A stretch of DNA of 64,000 nucleotides from Bacteroidetes bacterium GWF2_38_335. GTDB taxonomy: Bacteria; Bacteroidota; Bacteroidia; Bacteroidales; GWF2-38-335. Positions within the stretch are counted from its first letter, which is position 1. The number at the start of each line of letters is the position of its first letter. Below the pieces are notes generated by a model. It ran no database searches and was not told the DNA's origin. It worked only from the letters and a program-made list of their open reading frames with translations. Location of the stretch: the NCBI GenBank assembly GCA_001769535.1, contig MEOH01000022.1:124001-188000 (forward strand), given 5' to 3'. The position numbers were made by a program, and so were the translations under genes. Below, piece after piece: positions 53,879 through 62,800 of the stretch.

Positions 53879-54043
53879 GGTTATCATTAATTCAATGCGA
53901 ATTTAAATTAAATTCATGGACATTTTTCAAAATCCCCGTTTTTTTGTTCACTCTAAATTCCGGATGTGTTTAATAATATTTTTTTTCATATTAATTTTTT
54001 ACAATTTTGGCTGTCGTATAATATTCACAAAAAATAAATAGTT

Positions 54044-54919
54044 ATGAAAAACAAATTTTGGATTTTTGGTCTGGCTTTTTTATTGTCAGTTTCATTTGTC
54101 AATTGTAATAACGATGATGAAGATGACGATTTACCACCCGTCGATGAAATTCCCAATGGAACCATGGTTGCAACAATTAATGGAGCTTCATGGTCAACTG
54201 ATGAAGCCAAAGCATTTCTGGCAATAAATGGGGGTATTGCAATACAGGGAATTGCTGATGATGGAAGTAACATCTCAATAAGTGCCGAGGAACTTGCTGT
54301 CGGGACCTACACTATTGATTTTATGGACACAGAGAACACTGCTGCCTACAATGTAGATAATTCGGGCTCAACTGTAACTTACACAGTAAGTAAGGAGGAT
54401 ATGGGCGGCGAATTGGTTATTACCAGCATTAACACTACCGATAGTCTGATGTCGGGTACATTTCATTTCGTATTATTCAGGCATTCCGACAGCACAAGTG
54501 TAAGTATTACGGAGGGTGAATTTGTAAATATTCCATATACTAAAGAGTTACCAGTAGTTGACGGCAATGATATGTCGTGTAAAATTGACGGAACAGTTTT
54601 TAATCCTACCACAATTTCAGGAACAGATATGATTGTTTTGAACGGGACAAACGGCACTACTACCGTGGGCCTTGCCATGCCGGCAACCGTTACAGCCGGA
54701 ACTTATTCACTTACCAGCATTGGAGATTACAGGGGAATTTATTCCGTTGGATCAACAATAAATTATTCTTCTACCTCTGGAACGCTTGTTGTTACTTCCC
54801 ATGATTCGACAACCAGAAGAATTGAGGGCACATTTACCTTTGTGGCAAACAATTTTGCAGGTACAGGAACAAATGTAAACATTACTGAAGGAAGTTTTGC
54901 AATAACATATCTGGATTAA
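54044..54919 (+). CDS. DUF6252-like lipoprotein, two repeats
   Basis: 291 aa. Lipoprotein signal with VNC lipobox (MKNKFWIFGLAFLLSVSFVN), then an Asp-rich NNDDEDDDLPP stretch. Two homologous ~115-residue beta-rich domains (ATINGASWSTDEAKAF... and CKIDGTVFNPTTIS..., both ending in ITEGEF/ITEGSF), which match the DUF6252 pattern. Function unknown; likely surface or outer-membrane lipoprotein. Monocistronic, with a strong terminator. Confidence 0.78.
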   Translation: MKNKFWIFGLAFLLSVSFVNCNNDDEDDDLPPVDEIPNGTMVATINGASWSTDEAKAFLAINGGIAIQGIADDGSNISISAEELAVGTYTIDFMDTENTAAYNVDNSGSTVTYTVSKEDMGGELVITSINTTDSLMSGTFHFVLFRHSDSTSVSITEGEFVNIPYTKELPVVDGNDMSCKIDGTVFNPTTISGTDMIVLNGTNGTTTVGLAMPATVTAGTYSLTSIGDYRGIYSVGSTINYSSTSGTLVVTSHDSTTRRIEGTFTFVANNFAGTGTNVNITEGSFAITYLD

Positions 54920-54960
54920 CCGTAAAAAGTATAAAAAGCATAATATAGCAAAACACTTAC

Positions 54961-55009
54961 AAATCATCTGAGGATGCAATTATTTATCAGCATCTTCAGA
55001 TGATTTTTT
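54961..55009. terminator. terminator of the DUF6252-like gene
   Basis: Perfect 11-bp stem AAATCATCTGA (54961-54971) / TCAGATGATTT (54996-55006), with inner GATGC/GCATC pairing and T-rich 3' end. Near-symmetrical. Confidence 0.9.
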
Positions 55010-55115
55010 GTATAACTGATTTGTCAATGCATGGAAAAACGAGGGAATTCTGCTAAAACCTTGCATTTTATTTATAAAAATTAACATTTTATCGACTTCT
55101 GTCGGAGTGAGTCGG

Positions 55116-55172
55116 CTTTGAGGTGAAGGTGAGCTGAAGGAGAGGTGAAGGTGAGCTGAAGGTGACACGGAG
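55116..55172. repeat. GAGGTGAAGGTGAGCTGAAGG direct repeat
   Basis: Two nearly exact copies of gaggtgaaggtgagctgaag, joined by gag, then a further ggtgac. Purine-rich on the plus strand. Confidence 0.7.
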
Positions 55173-55338
55173 GGATAATGCTCAAAAAAGAGCCAAACAA
55201 TAGTGTAAACAGATGAAATCTTTATTCATCGTATCTGCCGGTAACAAGACAGACGGGTTAGACAGGTTTTTAGACATATCAACATCCGATTGAGGATATC
55301 TTATTAAGCTTTTCTCCTTTCATCAAAAACCGAATTTC

Positions 55339-55346
55339 TATTTTTG
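55339..55346 (+). promoter_or_regulatory. -7 box of the DapA-family gene
   Basis: TATTTTTG, a perfect TAnnTTTG, 22 bp before the ATG. The -33 region has CTTTC, not TTTG. Confidence 0.45.
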
Positions 55347-55368
55347 TAAAAACCAAAAAAAATCCGCC

Positions 55369-56250
55369 ATGGAAAAAGGATCCTATACATTAATCATTAC
55401 GCCCTTCAGGGATGACTTATCGCTCGACGAAGAGGGTTTAAGAACGCTTGTTCAGAGACAGGTTGATGCCGGAGTAACCGGAATTGCTCCGCTTGGGGTA
55501 ACCGGAGAAAATACTTTGCTGCGGGTTAGCGAAATTCGCCGTCTGGTCGAAATCATTGTCGAAGTGGCCAAGGGCAAATGCAAAATCGTTCCCGATACCT
55601 GCACTACCAGTCTGTGGGAAGCCAAAGAGCGCATCGATATGTTCACCGAAATAGGTGCTGATTATATTTCTGTTTTTACTCCGTTTTTTATCCTTCCAAA
55701 AGATGACGGACTAATTGATTTTTACCTGAAACTGGCCGATTACTCAAAACTCCCGCTGGTACTGCACAACGCCAAGGAAAGAACAGGCGTTGAACTTTCT
55801 CCGGTCATGACTGCCCAGCTCGCCAAACACCCAAACATCATTGGCATCAAAGACGGCAACAAGGGCCTCGACCACCTTGCCAAAGTGATTTACCTTACCA
55901 AAGATGAAAATTTCGAAGTGTTCACAGGTAAAGATACCACTGCCTATCCGACTATTTGCATCGGCGGAGCAGGTTCGTTCTCCGTGGCCGGAAATGCCAT
56001 TCCGGGTGTCATGGAAAACATGCTCCAGCTGGCTTTATCAGGGAAAAAAGAAGAGGCACAACAAATTCATTACGACTATTATAACCTTTATGAGGCGTTC
56101 CGCTTCGAGACCAATCCAATGGCTGCGAAAATGGCGCTCAAATTGATGAACTTACCGGGCGGAACATTACGTCCTCCTTTAGGGGATCTTTCCGAAGGAA
56201 AAACAAAAATTCTCAAAAAACTGCTTGAGGAAAAAGGGTTAGTCAAATAA
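55369..56250 (+). CDS. DHDPS/NAL-family aldolase, atypical active site
   Basis: 293 aa TIM-barrel of the DapA/NanA superfamily. The Schiff-base Lys is in NIIGIKDGNKGLD (~160). Two canonical DapA residues are changed: GTTGE reads GVTGE, and the catalytic Tyr in VLYNVPxRTG reads VLHNAKERTG. It is therefore unlikely to be the housekeeping dihydrodipicolinate synthase and may act on another 2-keto acid. Spaced 12 bp from thrB, suggesting an operon. 4-hydroxy-tetrahydrodipicolinate synthase remains possible but less likely. Confidence 0.8.
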   Translation: MEKGSYTLIITPFRDDLSLDEEGLRTLVQRQVDAGVTGIAPLGVTGENTLLRVSEIRRLVEIIVEVAKGKCKIVPDTCTTSLWEAKERIDMFTEIGADYISVFTPFFILPKDDGLIDFYLKLADYSKLPLVLHNAKERTGVELSPVMTAQLAKHPNIIGIKDGNKGLDHLAKVIYLTKDENFEVFTGKDTTAYPTICIGGAGSFSVAGNAIPGVMENMLQLALSGKKEEAQQIHYDYYNLYEAFRFETNPMAAKMALKLMNLPGGTLRPPLGDLSEGKTKILKKLLEEKGLVK

Positions 56251-56262
56251 AAAAAAGTATTT

Positions 56263-57177
56263 ATGAAAGAAATATTACTCAGGGCACCTGCCACATCGGC
56301 CAATGTTGGTCCGGGCTACGATATCTTCGCCATGGCTCTTAAAGAACCTTATGATGACATTCATATCAAGTTGAACGACACCAAAAAAGTTACCATTGAA
56401 TTTGTGGGATCAAACCAGAACATCCCATGTGAAATAAACGACAACACCGGCGGTTTGGCCATCATGGAGCTGTTCAGGAGATATAATATCCGGCAGGGAA
56501 TGCATGTGCAGATCATCAAAAACATGACCTCAGGCTGTGGGATGGGAACAACCGGTGCAACTGCCTCGGGCTGTATTTATGGTCTGAACAAGCTGCTCGA
56601 AATGAATCTCAGCAATGATGAAATGATCGACCTTGCCCGCATGGGTGAAGTGGCTTCAGGTGGTTCGCCGCATGCCGATAACGTGGCAGCAGCGCTTCTG
56701 GGAGGTTTTACGCTCATCAAAAGTTACAAACCATTGAAGGTGATTAAGCTGAATATGCCCGAGTTTCCTGTTGTGCTTGCCGTCATCAAAAAAGGACAAA
56801 GAACAACAAGGGGTTTTATCACTTATGAAATTGGCGAAGAAAAACTTAAGGAGCAGATCGCCCGCTGTTCAACGGTGATTCATGCCATCCACATGAACGA
56901 TGTTCACATGTTCGGTCAGGCAATTATCGTTGATCATATTGCCGAACCTGTTAGAGGATCAGCTATTCCGGGTTACAAAGAAGTGAAGAAAGAAGTACTG
57001 GAGCATGGTGCTTGTGGTTGCAACATCTCCGGCGGTGGATCGTCAATTTTTGCCGTATGCGAAAAATGTGACACTTCAAAAATTGCCGAAATCATGGAGC
57101 GCGGCTTTGCCAAAAATCCCCTTTTCGAAAAGGTAATCATCACCTCAACCTCCAATCTGGGAGTTCGGGAGCTATAA
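56263..57177 (+). CDS. thrB: homoserine kinase
   Basis: 304 aa GHMP kinase. N-terminal PATSANVGPGYDIFAMAL, ATP motif TSGCGMGTTGATASG (a Met/Thr variant of GLGSSAA), ASGGSPHADNVAAALLGGFT, and C-terminal ISGGGSSIFAV. It phosphorylates homoserine in threonine synthesis. Not beside thrA or thrC as is usual in Bacteroidota, but paired with the DapA-family gene. Confidence 0.88.
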   Translation: MKEILLRAPATSANVGPGYDIFAMALKEPYDDIHIKLNDTKKVTIEFVGSNQNIPCEINDNTGGLAIMELFRRYNIRQGMHVQIIKNMTSGCGMGTTGATASGCIYGLNKLLEMNLSNDEMIDLARMGEVASGGSPHADNVAAALLGGFTLIKSYKPLKVIKLNMPEFPVVLAVIKKGQRTTRGFITYEIGEEKLKEQIARCSTVIHAIHMNDVHMFGQAIIVDHIAEPVRGSAIPGYKEVKKEVLEHGACGCNISGGGSSIFAVCEKCDTSKIAEIMERGFAKNPLFEKVIITSTSNLGVREL

Positions 57178-57693
57178 CCCCGGCCTTCAGGCTATAGCCG
57201 TCAGGCTAATATTTGCAATCGAAATGATTACAGAAAGTTGTAATGATTTTCTGCTACCGCCTAAGACGATGGTTTTAATAAACACACTTTTACAAAAGTT
57301 GAATATTGAACAAAGCCTGCCCCGAACTATTTGTCGGGGGAACACCCCTGCTTGCTGCAGGCAAGGATTTTAGATTTATGAACTTCATTAACTTCTCATA
57401 TCGAATATCGATGTTCCCCCGATTAAAATACGGGGCAGGCTTTGTTCTTAAATCATTATCATTTTATAGCCGAGTCATTATTAATAAACCATCTTAATAT
57501 AAAGTTGATTTTCAAAATATATTAAAGGACAAAACATTAATAAAGAACAGAAATGCTGATAATTACAAATATATACCTGACGGCAATGGCCTTCAGGCCG
57601 GGGATTAACACCTGTGCATAAGTATTAAAAAAAAATCTTCTCCGGCATCTAAGTTTTCACCACTTTTACGTCTGTAAAATAAACATAAAACTT
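57178..57693. other. intergenic region with nested inverted repeats (516 bp)
   Basis: Outer pair CCCCGGCCTTCAGGC (57178-57192) and CCTTCAGGCCGGGG (57590-57603), extended with GCCGTCAG/CTGACGGC to 57204 and 57577. Inside lies the 140-bp palindromic element 57308-57447. A 63-codon frame at 57306-57497 is formed by the palindrome and is not called a gene. The promoter of the 57694 gene must lie near 57630-57680, not clear. Confidence 0.75.
57308..57447. repeat. 140-bp perfect-arm palindromic element (MITE-like)
   Basis: Terminal arms GAACAAAGCCTGCCCCG (57308-57324) and CGGGGCAGGCTTTGTTC (57431-57447), 17/17 paired. Second arms TCGGGGGAAC (57334-57343) and GTTCCCCCGA (57413-57422), 10/10. The ~70-bp centre has CTTGCTGCAGGCAAG and no coding sequence. 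Confidence 0.8.
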
Positions 57694-59100
57694 ATGAGCG
57701 GTTTTTTCGGCAGCGTTTCAAAAACAGATTGCGTTTCAGATGTATTCTATGGAACTGATTATCACTCTCATTTAGGGACTAAAAGGGCCGGACTGGCTTT
57801 TTACTGTGAAGAGAAGGGTTTTCAAAGGGTGATTCACAGTCTGGAAAACTCCTATTTCAGAAATAAATTTGAAGACGACCTCAGAGGATTCAGTGGCAAG
57901 GTCGGTTTGGGTATCATAAGCGATACTGAAGCCCAGCCGGTTGTAATGACCTCGCACCTTGGCAGGTTCGCAGTGGCATCAGTTTCAAAAATTGTAAATA
58001 TTAAGGAACTGGAGGATCGCTGTCTCGAAAAACAGTCGGTTTTTTCAGAAATGACTATGGGTCAGATTAATCCCACCGAGCTCATTGCCAAAATTATCGC
58101 CGAGGGAAAGGATTTTGCTGATGGAATCGGCAGGGTGCAGGAGTTGGTTAAAGGATCATGCTCTGTTATGGTGCTTACCAAAGATGGTATTTTTGTGGGG
58201 CGTGATAAGCTTGGCCGGACTCCCATCATCATAGGGAAAAAGGAAGATGCGTATGCTGCCACTTTTGAAACATGCGCTTTCCCCAATCTTGAATATGAAA
58301 TAGATCATTATATGGGTCCGGGTGAGATCGGAAAAATCACCGCCGAAGGATACACCATGCTTAAAAAGCCACAGGAAAAAATGCAGATATGCGCTTTCCT
58401 CTGGGTGTATTACGGATACCCGCCCTCATTCTATGAAGGAATCAATGTCGATGAATGCCGCTACAAATGCGGTGCCGCTCTTGCCCGCCGCGACAATGTG
58501 GAAGCCGATTTTGCAGCCGGGGTTCCCGATTCGGGCATAGGCCACGCTTTGGGCTACAGCAATGAAAAGCACATTCCGCACAAACGCCCCTACACCAAAT
58601 ACACCCCCACATGGCCCCGCAGTTTTATGCCGCAGAGCCAGGAAATGCGCGATCTGGTTGCAAAGATGAAACTCATTCCGAACACCTCAATAATAAAAGG
58701 CAAACGCGGCGTTTTTTTCGATGACTCGATTGTCCGGGGCACGCAATTAAAAGACAATGTGAACGATTTGCATAAAGCCGGAATAAAAGAAGTACACATG
58801 CGCATTGCCTGTCCGCCCCTCACTTTCCCCTGTCAGTTTCTGAATTTCAGTCGTTCAAGGTCAAACATGGATCTGGCCACATACATTGCGGTGAAAGAGA
58901 TCGAAGGGAAGGAGGGAACCGACATGAGAAAATACTCCGAGCCCGACTCCGAGCCCTACAGACAGATGGTTGAAAAAATCAGGATACGTCTTGGCCTCGA
59001 CACCCTCATGTTCCAGAATCTCCATGATCTTGTGGAAGCCATCGGCTTGCCCAAGGAAAAATTGTGCACGCATTGTTTTGATGGGACGGGGTGTTTTTAA
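57694..59100 (+). CDS. amidophosphoribosyltransferase-like protein without the nucleophile Cys
   Basis: 468 aa. Class II glutamine amidotransferase fold plus PRTase. The sequence begins MSGFFGSVSK: PurF normally exposes an N-terminal Cys (MCGI), so the Ntn nucleophile is absent here (Ser at position 2). The PRPP loop is intact, GVFFDDSIVRGTQLKDNV, and a GVPDSGIGHALGYS segment is present. The Cys-rich end (LCTHCFDGTGCF) resembles PurF Fe-S cysteines. It may use free NH3, be regulatory, or have another substrate; a canonical PurF is expected elsewhere. Confidence 0.82.
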   Translation: MSGFFGSVSKTDCVSDVFYGTDYHSHLGTKRAGLAFYCEEKGFQRVIHSLENSYFRNKFEDDLRGFSGKVGLGIISDTEAQPVVMTSHLGRFAVASVSKIVNIKELEDRCLEKQSVFSEMTMGQINPTELIAKIIAEGKDFADGIGRVQELVKGSCSVMVLTKDGIFVGRDKLGRTPIIIGKKEDAYAATFETCAFPNLEYEIDHYMGPGEIGKITAEGYTMLKKPQEKMQICAFLWVYYGYPPSFYEGINVDECRYKCGAALARRDNVEADFAAGVPDSGIGHALGYSNEKHIPHKRPYTKYTPTWPRSFMPQSQEMRDLVAKMKLIPNTSIIKGKRGVFFDDSIVRGTQLKDNVNDLHKAGIKEVHMRIACPPLTFPCQFLNFSRSRSNMDLATYIAVKEIEGKEGTDMRKYSEPDSEPYRQMVEKIRIRLGLDTLMFQNLHDLVEAIGLPKEKLCTHCFDGTGCF

Positions 59101-59127
59101 AAATTTTTTGCGTTTTTTTTGAACTTC

Positions 59128-59369
59128 CCGTAGGTTGCACCTACGGCTATTGTTGTTGAACCCATAGGGTTCGAAGCATCCTCGGTTGCTTTCCCCTGTA
59201 GGTTAAAACCTACAGTAATGCTTGTTTTTTGCACCCCCTGTAGGTTAAAACCTACAGTTATGTTTGGGGAACCCGCTGGCCAGCGGGTTCTTTGTATCCT
59301 CAGCCACATCCACGAACAACCCGCTGGCTAGCGGGTTGCCCAATCATCCCCGTAGGTTTTAACCTACGG
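59128..59369. repeat. cluster of six short palindromes, two families
   Basis: Family 1 (GTAGGTT): 59128-59146 CCGTAGGTTGCACCTACGG; 59196-59215 CTGTAGGTTAAAACCTACAG; 59238-59257 the same; 59350-59369 CCGTAGGTTTTAACCTACGG. Family 2 (CCGCTGG): 59271-59288 ACCCGCTGGCCAGCGGGT; 59318-59337 AACCCGCTGGCTAGCGGGTT, also seen at 7603-7616. REP-like intergenic hairpins; no transposase nearby. Confidence 0.85.
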
Positions 59370-59521
59370 TCAATAACAAAAAAGAAATATCTTTTCAATC
59401 CACACGCAAACAAACGAACCAATATCACCGCCGCAAAATATCAAATATCCAAATCCCCCCAAAAAAAAAATCCATTTCCCCACCCTCACAACCCCCTACA
59501 AATCAACCCCCTGCAAAATTT

Positions 59522-59544
59522 CCCCCACCCCATCCCCCACCCCC
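59522..59544 (-). other. G-quadruplex-capable tract
   Basis: On the plus strand C5-A-C4-AT-C5-A-C5; on the minus strand four G-runs of 4-5 with loops of 1-2 bases, a canonical tight G4 motif (i-motif on the plus strand). It is ~90 bp upstream of the 53-codon ORF. Confidence 0.8.
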
Positions 59545-59632
59545 GCAAAAAAACACTTATAAACAATTTGTTGTTAATTAAATTTTTTTCATTATTTTTA
59601 CCCGTTATAGATAAACTTAAAAATTGTTTGCT

Positions 59633-59794
59633 ATGGATGAAAATATTGAGCATTCGGATATTAATTCTTGCTATAAGAATATTGAAAGAGTTAAATTGGA
59701 TTGGGAAAAACCTGATTATATAGAATTAACCTTCATTAAAACCGAGAATAGTGGACCCTCTACAGGGGCAGATGGTGCTTCATATGCTAGCTAA
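59633..59794 (+). CDS. 53-aa peptide, lasso-peptide-precursor-like (RiPP candidate)
   Basis: ATG to TAA, 53 codons, no signal peptide. The N-terminal ~22 residues are acidic/polar (MDENIEHSDINSCYKNIER). Residues 24-38 read WEKPDYIELTFIKTE. Spacing of W1, P4, L9, F11 and T14 matches the leader of paeninodin-type lasso peptides, whose Thr is at -2 of the core. The remaining 15 residues NSGPSTGADGASYAS would be the core, with Asp at position 9 as a possible ring acceptor. No maturation genes (B1/B2/C) are in the window, so the modification is unproven. 15 bp from the giant gene, hence probably co-transcribed. Confidence 0.5.
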   Translation: MDENIEHSDINSCYKNIERVKLDWEKPDYIELTFIKTENSGPSTGADGASYAS

Positions 59795-59809
59795 AATGTA
59801 ATTTTTAAA

Positions 59810-62800
59810 ATGAAAATTATGAGAACATTAAGTTTTTTCATTATGTTTTTTTTGATTGTTTTTTCTGTAAAAAGTCAAAACATCGACCTTTTATGGACAA
59901 AAAATTTCACCGGGACTGGTAATAATCAACCGATAAAAATGGTTTCTGACGTTTCAGGAAACATATATATTATAGGTATTTTTTCAGGCACAGTAAATCA
60001 AGATGCTCTTTCGTTGTCAGCGACTGGTGCAAACGATATTTTTATTGCAAAATACAGTAAAATTGGTCAAATTATTTGGTTGAAACAAGTCGGCGGAACT
60101 CTTGGGGAAACACCCACTTCGATTGCTCTAAGCAATGATGGAAATTATTTTTATATTTCTGGAACAACTAGTAGCAATCCTTGCGTTTTTGATGCAACAA
60201 ATTTAGCTACAACTGGAGGATCAGATATTTTTATTGCAAAATATGCAATAGATGGAACCTTGCAATGGGCTCATAATTCAGGATATAGTGCAACAAATCA
60301 ATTTGGAGGAAATATTTCCATTGATAATTCGGATAATATTGTAATGACAGGGATGTTTCTTGTGGATATTACATTTTATGGAGGGGTAACAACTTTGACC
60401 TCACCAGCTCCTGCAGTAAGACAACCCTTTATCTCAAAGTTTGATATTGATGGAAATTTAACTTGGGCTAAAATGATTGTTACAGATAATTCTCTAACAA
60501 CCTTTAGAAATGTTAGTTCTGATGGTACTGGTTATTATTTTAGTGGCAATTATAATGGTACTTTAAACTTTGATGTTGGTGCAGTTACGTGCATAGGAAC
60601 TTCTGATGGTTTTATTTTTAAGACGGATTTTAATGGTACAGGTCAGTGGGTAAGAAAAGTTGTTGGTACTAGCGCTGAAGTTATTTGGAGGCATCATGGC
60701 GATAACACTGGATATCAGTACATTCTTGGGTATTATAATAGCCCTACTTTATCTATTGATTCGACAGGGGTTGTATCTTCATTATTGACATATCCAAATG
60801 CGGGAAATAATGATTTAATTTTGCTAAAATATGCTCCTGATGGAACCTTACAATTTGCAAAAAACTACGGTTCTAATGGTGATGACCAAGGAAATGCAAT
60901 ATCTGTTAATGATGATCATGTAATCATTGGCGGTCAATATTCCGGTTCCATAAACTTTGGCACTTTTAATCTTACAAATACTGGTGCTGATGCCTTTATG
61001 GTTGAAACAGATCTTGACGGCAATGTTCTTTCTGCTAAAAAAGCCACAGGTGCAAATACAGAATTTACCAAAACTACGAGGATTGCAAGTGACAACACCA
61101 ACATCTTCTGCGGCGACTTCACCTCCGCCACCATCGACATCGACGGCAAAACCCTAACCAACGCCTCAGCCGGTACCCGCGACATGTTCATAGCCAAATA
61201 CGGCAAAATAACCCTCGACACCATCGTTACCAAAGCCAATTGCGACCATACGCTGGATGGGGCTATTGATTTGACTGTTAGCGGGGATGGTACTGCTCCT
61301 TATACTTATTTGTGGTCGGGACCTTCGGGGTATACCAATAATATTGAAGATATTTCAGGGTTGGCAGTTGGTGCTTACAGTTGTACTGTTACCGATGCCA
61401 ATGGCGCTACTAAAACCATTGCTGTTAATATTACCAACAAACCATCACTGACCGGTGGAATGGACGACCATTATCTCATCGTTCCCTGTTCCAGCAGCAC
61501 CAACGGTGAAACTACCATGCTGTATGCTGATGGTGTGGCTCCTTTTACTTTTACCTGGACTGCCGAGGCTGGTGTGACTGCTTCAACAAGCATCAGCAAT
61601 TTTGCCGATGACCTTGGCGTTGGAAAACATTACTGTACCGTAAATGACTTCTGCGGTCACCCGATTACCGACTCTGTTTCGGTTTATTATTTCCCCACAT
61701 TGGTCATTTCTACCGCTATTATTGAAGATGCCACCTGCGAATCGGTTTGCGACGGCGAACTGGTTATGGACATCAGCTCAGGTTTACCTCCATATACTAT
61801 TGCGTGGTCAGGCTCTCCTTCAACCACTTCAACTGCTTCGAACCTGTGCACCGGATGGCATTATATAACTGTAACCGACCTTTGCGGCGACCATGTGGAC
61901 TCTGCTTATGTTGATTTTAATACTCCGGTTACTTCTGAAACTCATTTCCTGAGCAATGTAACTTGTCCGGCTATCGAAGACGGTTCGGCTTATGCTGTTG
62001 TCAGCGATGGTACTGCTCCTTTCTCATTCTTCTGGTCTTCAGCTGCTGCTGAATCAAATGATACCGCTGTGCTGCTCGAATTCGGATGGAACTATGTTAC
62101 CATCGTCGATGCCTGCCGCACAATTATTGACTCTGTTTACATTCCCAGCGATCCTTTAATGACCACCGATGTTATGGCTGCCACTACCGCAACTTGTGCT
62201 GCCATAAACGACGGTTCGGCCACTGCCACTACAACGGGAGCCACCGCTCCTGTTACCTACACCTGGCAGGCCCCGTCAACTTCGGTTACCTCCAGTGCCA
62301 ATGACCTGCAGGTGGGATGGAATTACGTAATTATTGCCGACGCTTGTACATCAATTCTGGATTCTGTTGAAATTGAATCTGATCCTTTGATGACCATAGA
62401 TATTACCTCATCAACCAATGCCACCTGCGCCGCCATCAATGACGGAACGGCTTCTGTAAGTGTTTTCGGTTCAACGGCTCCAATTACCTACGCATGGTCA
62501 GCCCCGTCAATATCTGTTGCCAACAGTGCCAATGACCTTGATGTGGGATGGAATTACGTGACTGTTACCGATGCGTGTATCGCTTTGGTTGACTCTGTTA
62601 ACATCCTCAGCAATCCGCTGATGACAATAGATATTACTTCATCTGATAACGCAACCTGTGCTGCCATCAATGATGGTTCGGCTTCGGTTTCTGTTTTCGG
62701 ATCCACCGCTCCGGTTTCCTATGCATGGTCATTGCCATCAACTTCAATTACAAATTCTGCAAACGATTTACCTGTTGGCTGGAATTATGTCACTGTGACT

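Larger units (their letters stand above)
54920..55368. other. intergenic region with terminator, G-rich repeat and promoter (449 bp)
   Basis: Holds the terminator at 54961, the GAAGGTGAGCT repeat at 55116 and the -7 box at 55339. No gene is supported; short frames across it have no conserved features. Confidence 0.7.
59101..59632. other. intergenic region with palindrome cluster and C-rich tract (532 bp)
   Basis: 59128-59369 is the palindrome cluster. From ~59395 to 59560 the plus strand is almost free of G and rich in A and C, with the C-run block at 59522-59544. 59560-59632 is AT-rich and probably carries the promoter of the small ORF (a TATTTTTA box near 59594). A 143-codon reading frame across this region is a composition artefact. 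Confidence 0.75.

Noticed and set aside
57306-57497. 63-codon reading frame between thrB and the PurF-like gene
   Set aside because: It lies on the arms of the palindromic element, shows no domain, and its ends are set by the palindrome.
59292-59723. 143-codon reading frame over the palindrome cluster and C-rich tract
   Set aside because: Low-complexity Pro/His/Lys/Asn composition caused by the C/A-rich DNA; it overlaps the better-supported 53-codon ORF in another frame.
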